Below are positions 39,644 to 39,779 of a stretch of DNA of 39,779 bases, piece after piece. The stretch comes from Ruminococcus sp. (GTDB taxonomy: Bacteria > Bacillota > Clostridia > Oscillospirales > Ruminococcaceae), in assembly GCA_017542125.1 (NCBI GenBank), contig JAFXXU010000012.1:1-39779 (forward strand), read 5' to 3'. Within the stretch, counting starts at the first letter, position 1, and each line of letters begins with the position of its first letter. The notes beneath the pieces are model-generated. The model saw only the letters and a program-made list of their open reading frames with translations, was not told where the DNA came from and searched no databases. Both the position numbers and the translations under genes were made by a program.

Positions 39644-39779
39644 GGCAACACCGCACGACCCCTGTGCATCAGTATGCGCAACCTCAACTGGCGTTGAGGC
39701 ACAGATTTTCGTCAGATTGCCTAAATTCGACGCAGGCTTGCAAGCGAAGTTCACTTCGCTTTACGCAACGTCAAGGAGA
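39642..39779 (+). mobile_element. MITE-like element, right copy (cut by window end)
   Basis: Starts with the same AAGGCAACACCGCACGACCC terminal repeat as the complete copy at 25456. From 39644 to the window end it matches the left window copy (151 down to 16) in inverted orientation with only one difference that I can see. The other terminus lies outside the window. It begins inside the stop codon of the EAL gene. Confidence 0.85.

Noticed and set aside
1-39779. tRNA and rRNA genes, Cas genes, toxin-antitoxin modules.
   Set aside because: None was recognised on either strand.

Overview
The window looks like chromosomal DNA of a gut or rumen clostridium close to Ruminococcus. The grounds are strong AGGAGG-type ribosome binding sites, GC-rich coding sequence, a secreted GH5 cellulase lipoprotein, a STAS/phosphotransferase fusion of a type I associate with Fibrobacter and Ruminococcus, CotH and DUF998 proteins, and consensus sigma-A promoters. 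This taxonomic call is an inference; there is no rRNA or tRNA gene. Both window ends lie inside inverted copies of one short TIR element (a MITE-like repeat), which is how a contig broken at repeats would look.

Layout: 163-1491 holds a DUF998 membrane protein and its TetR regulator with a clear promoter and operator. 1567-2518 is a 1-phosphofructokinase. 2544-25423, all on the minus strand, is a contractile injection system (CIS) locus. It has a 16-gene operon (25423 down to 4973) closed by a terminator, then a separate sheath-tube unit with its own promoter region and terminator. 25456-25666 is a complete MITE at the head of the big operon. 25730-27242 is an ECF sigma factor with its anti-sigma protein. 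27401-32026 (plus strand) carries four consecutive GNAT acetyltransferases, a CotH-type lipoprotein and a Nudix hydrolase. 32108-36365 holds a small crAss001_48-like protein, a STAS-kinase fusion divergent from a MATE-HATPase fusion, and a DUF434 protein. 36476-39643 holds a GH5 lipoprotein and a degenerate-GGDEF/EAL protein, ending in another MITE copy.

The CIS locus is the remarkable part. It has sheath, tube, PAAR-like tip (DUF4280), DUF4255 terminator protein and two AAA+ ATPases. No gp25, baseplate wedge, LysM hub, VgrG-like spike or recognisable tape measure lies in the window. Instead it carries a membrane pseudokinase, a membrane-anchored protein with about 24 MORN units, a membrane HAMP protein with a degenerate SpoIIE/PP2C domain, a degenerate nucleotidyl-cyclase domain protein, a SARP-like regulator, two small acidic YbjN/type III chaperone-like proteins, and three tandem paralogous 500-570 residue proteins with glycine-rich hydrophobic segments that are candidate cargo. 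My reading is an envelope-associated CIS whose firing or loading is controlled by non-catalytic signalling proteins, with chaperone-like proteins handling a family of cargo, and with its baseplate encoded elsewhere or replaced by unrecognised proteins.
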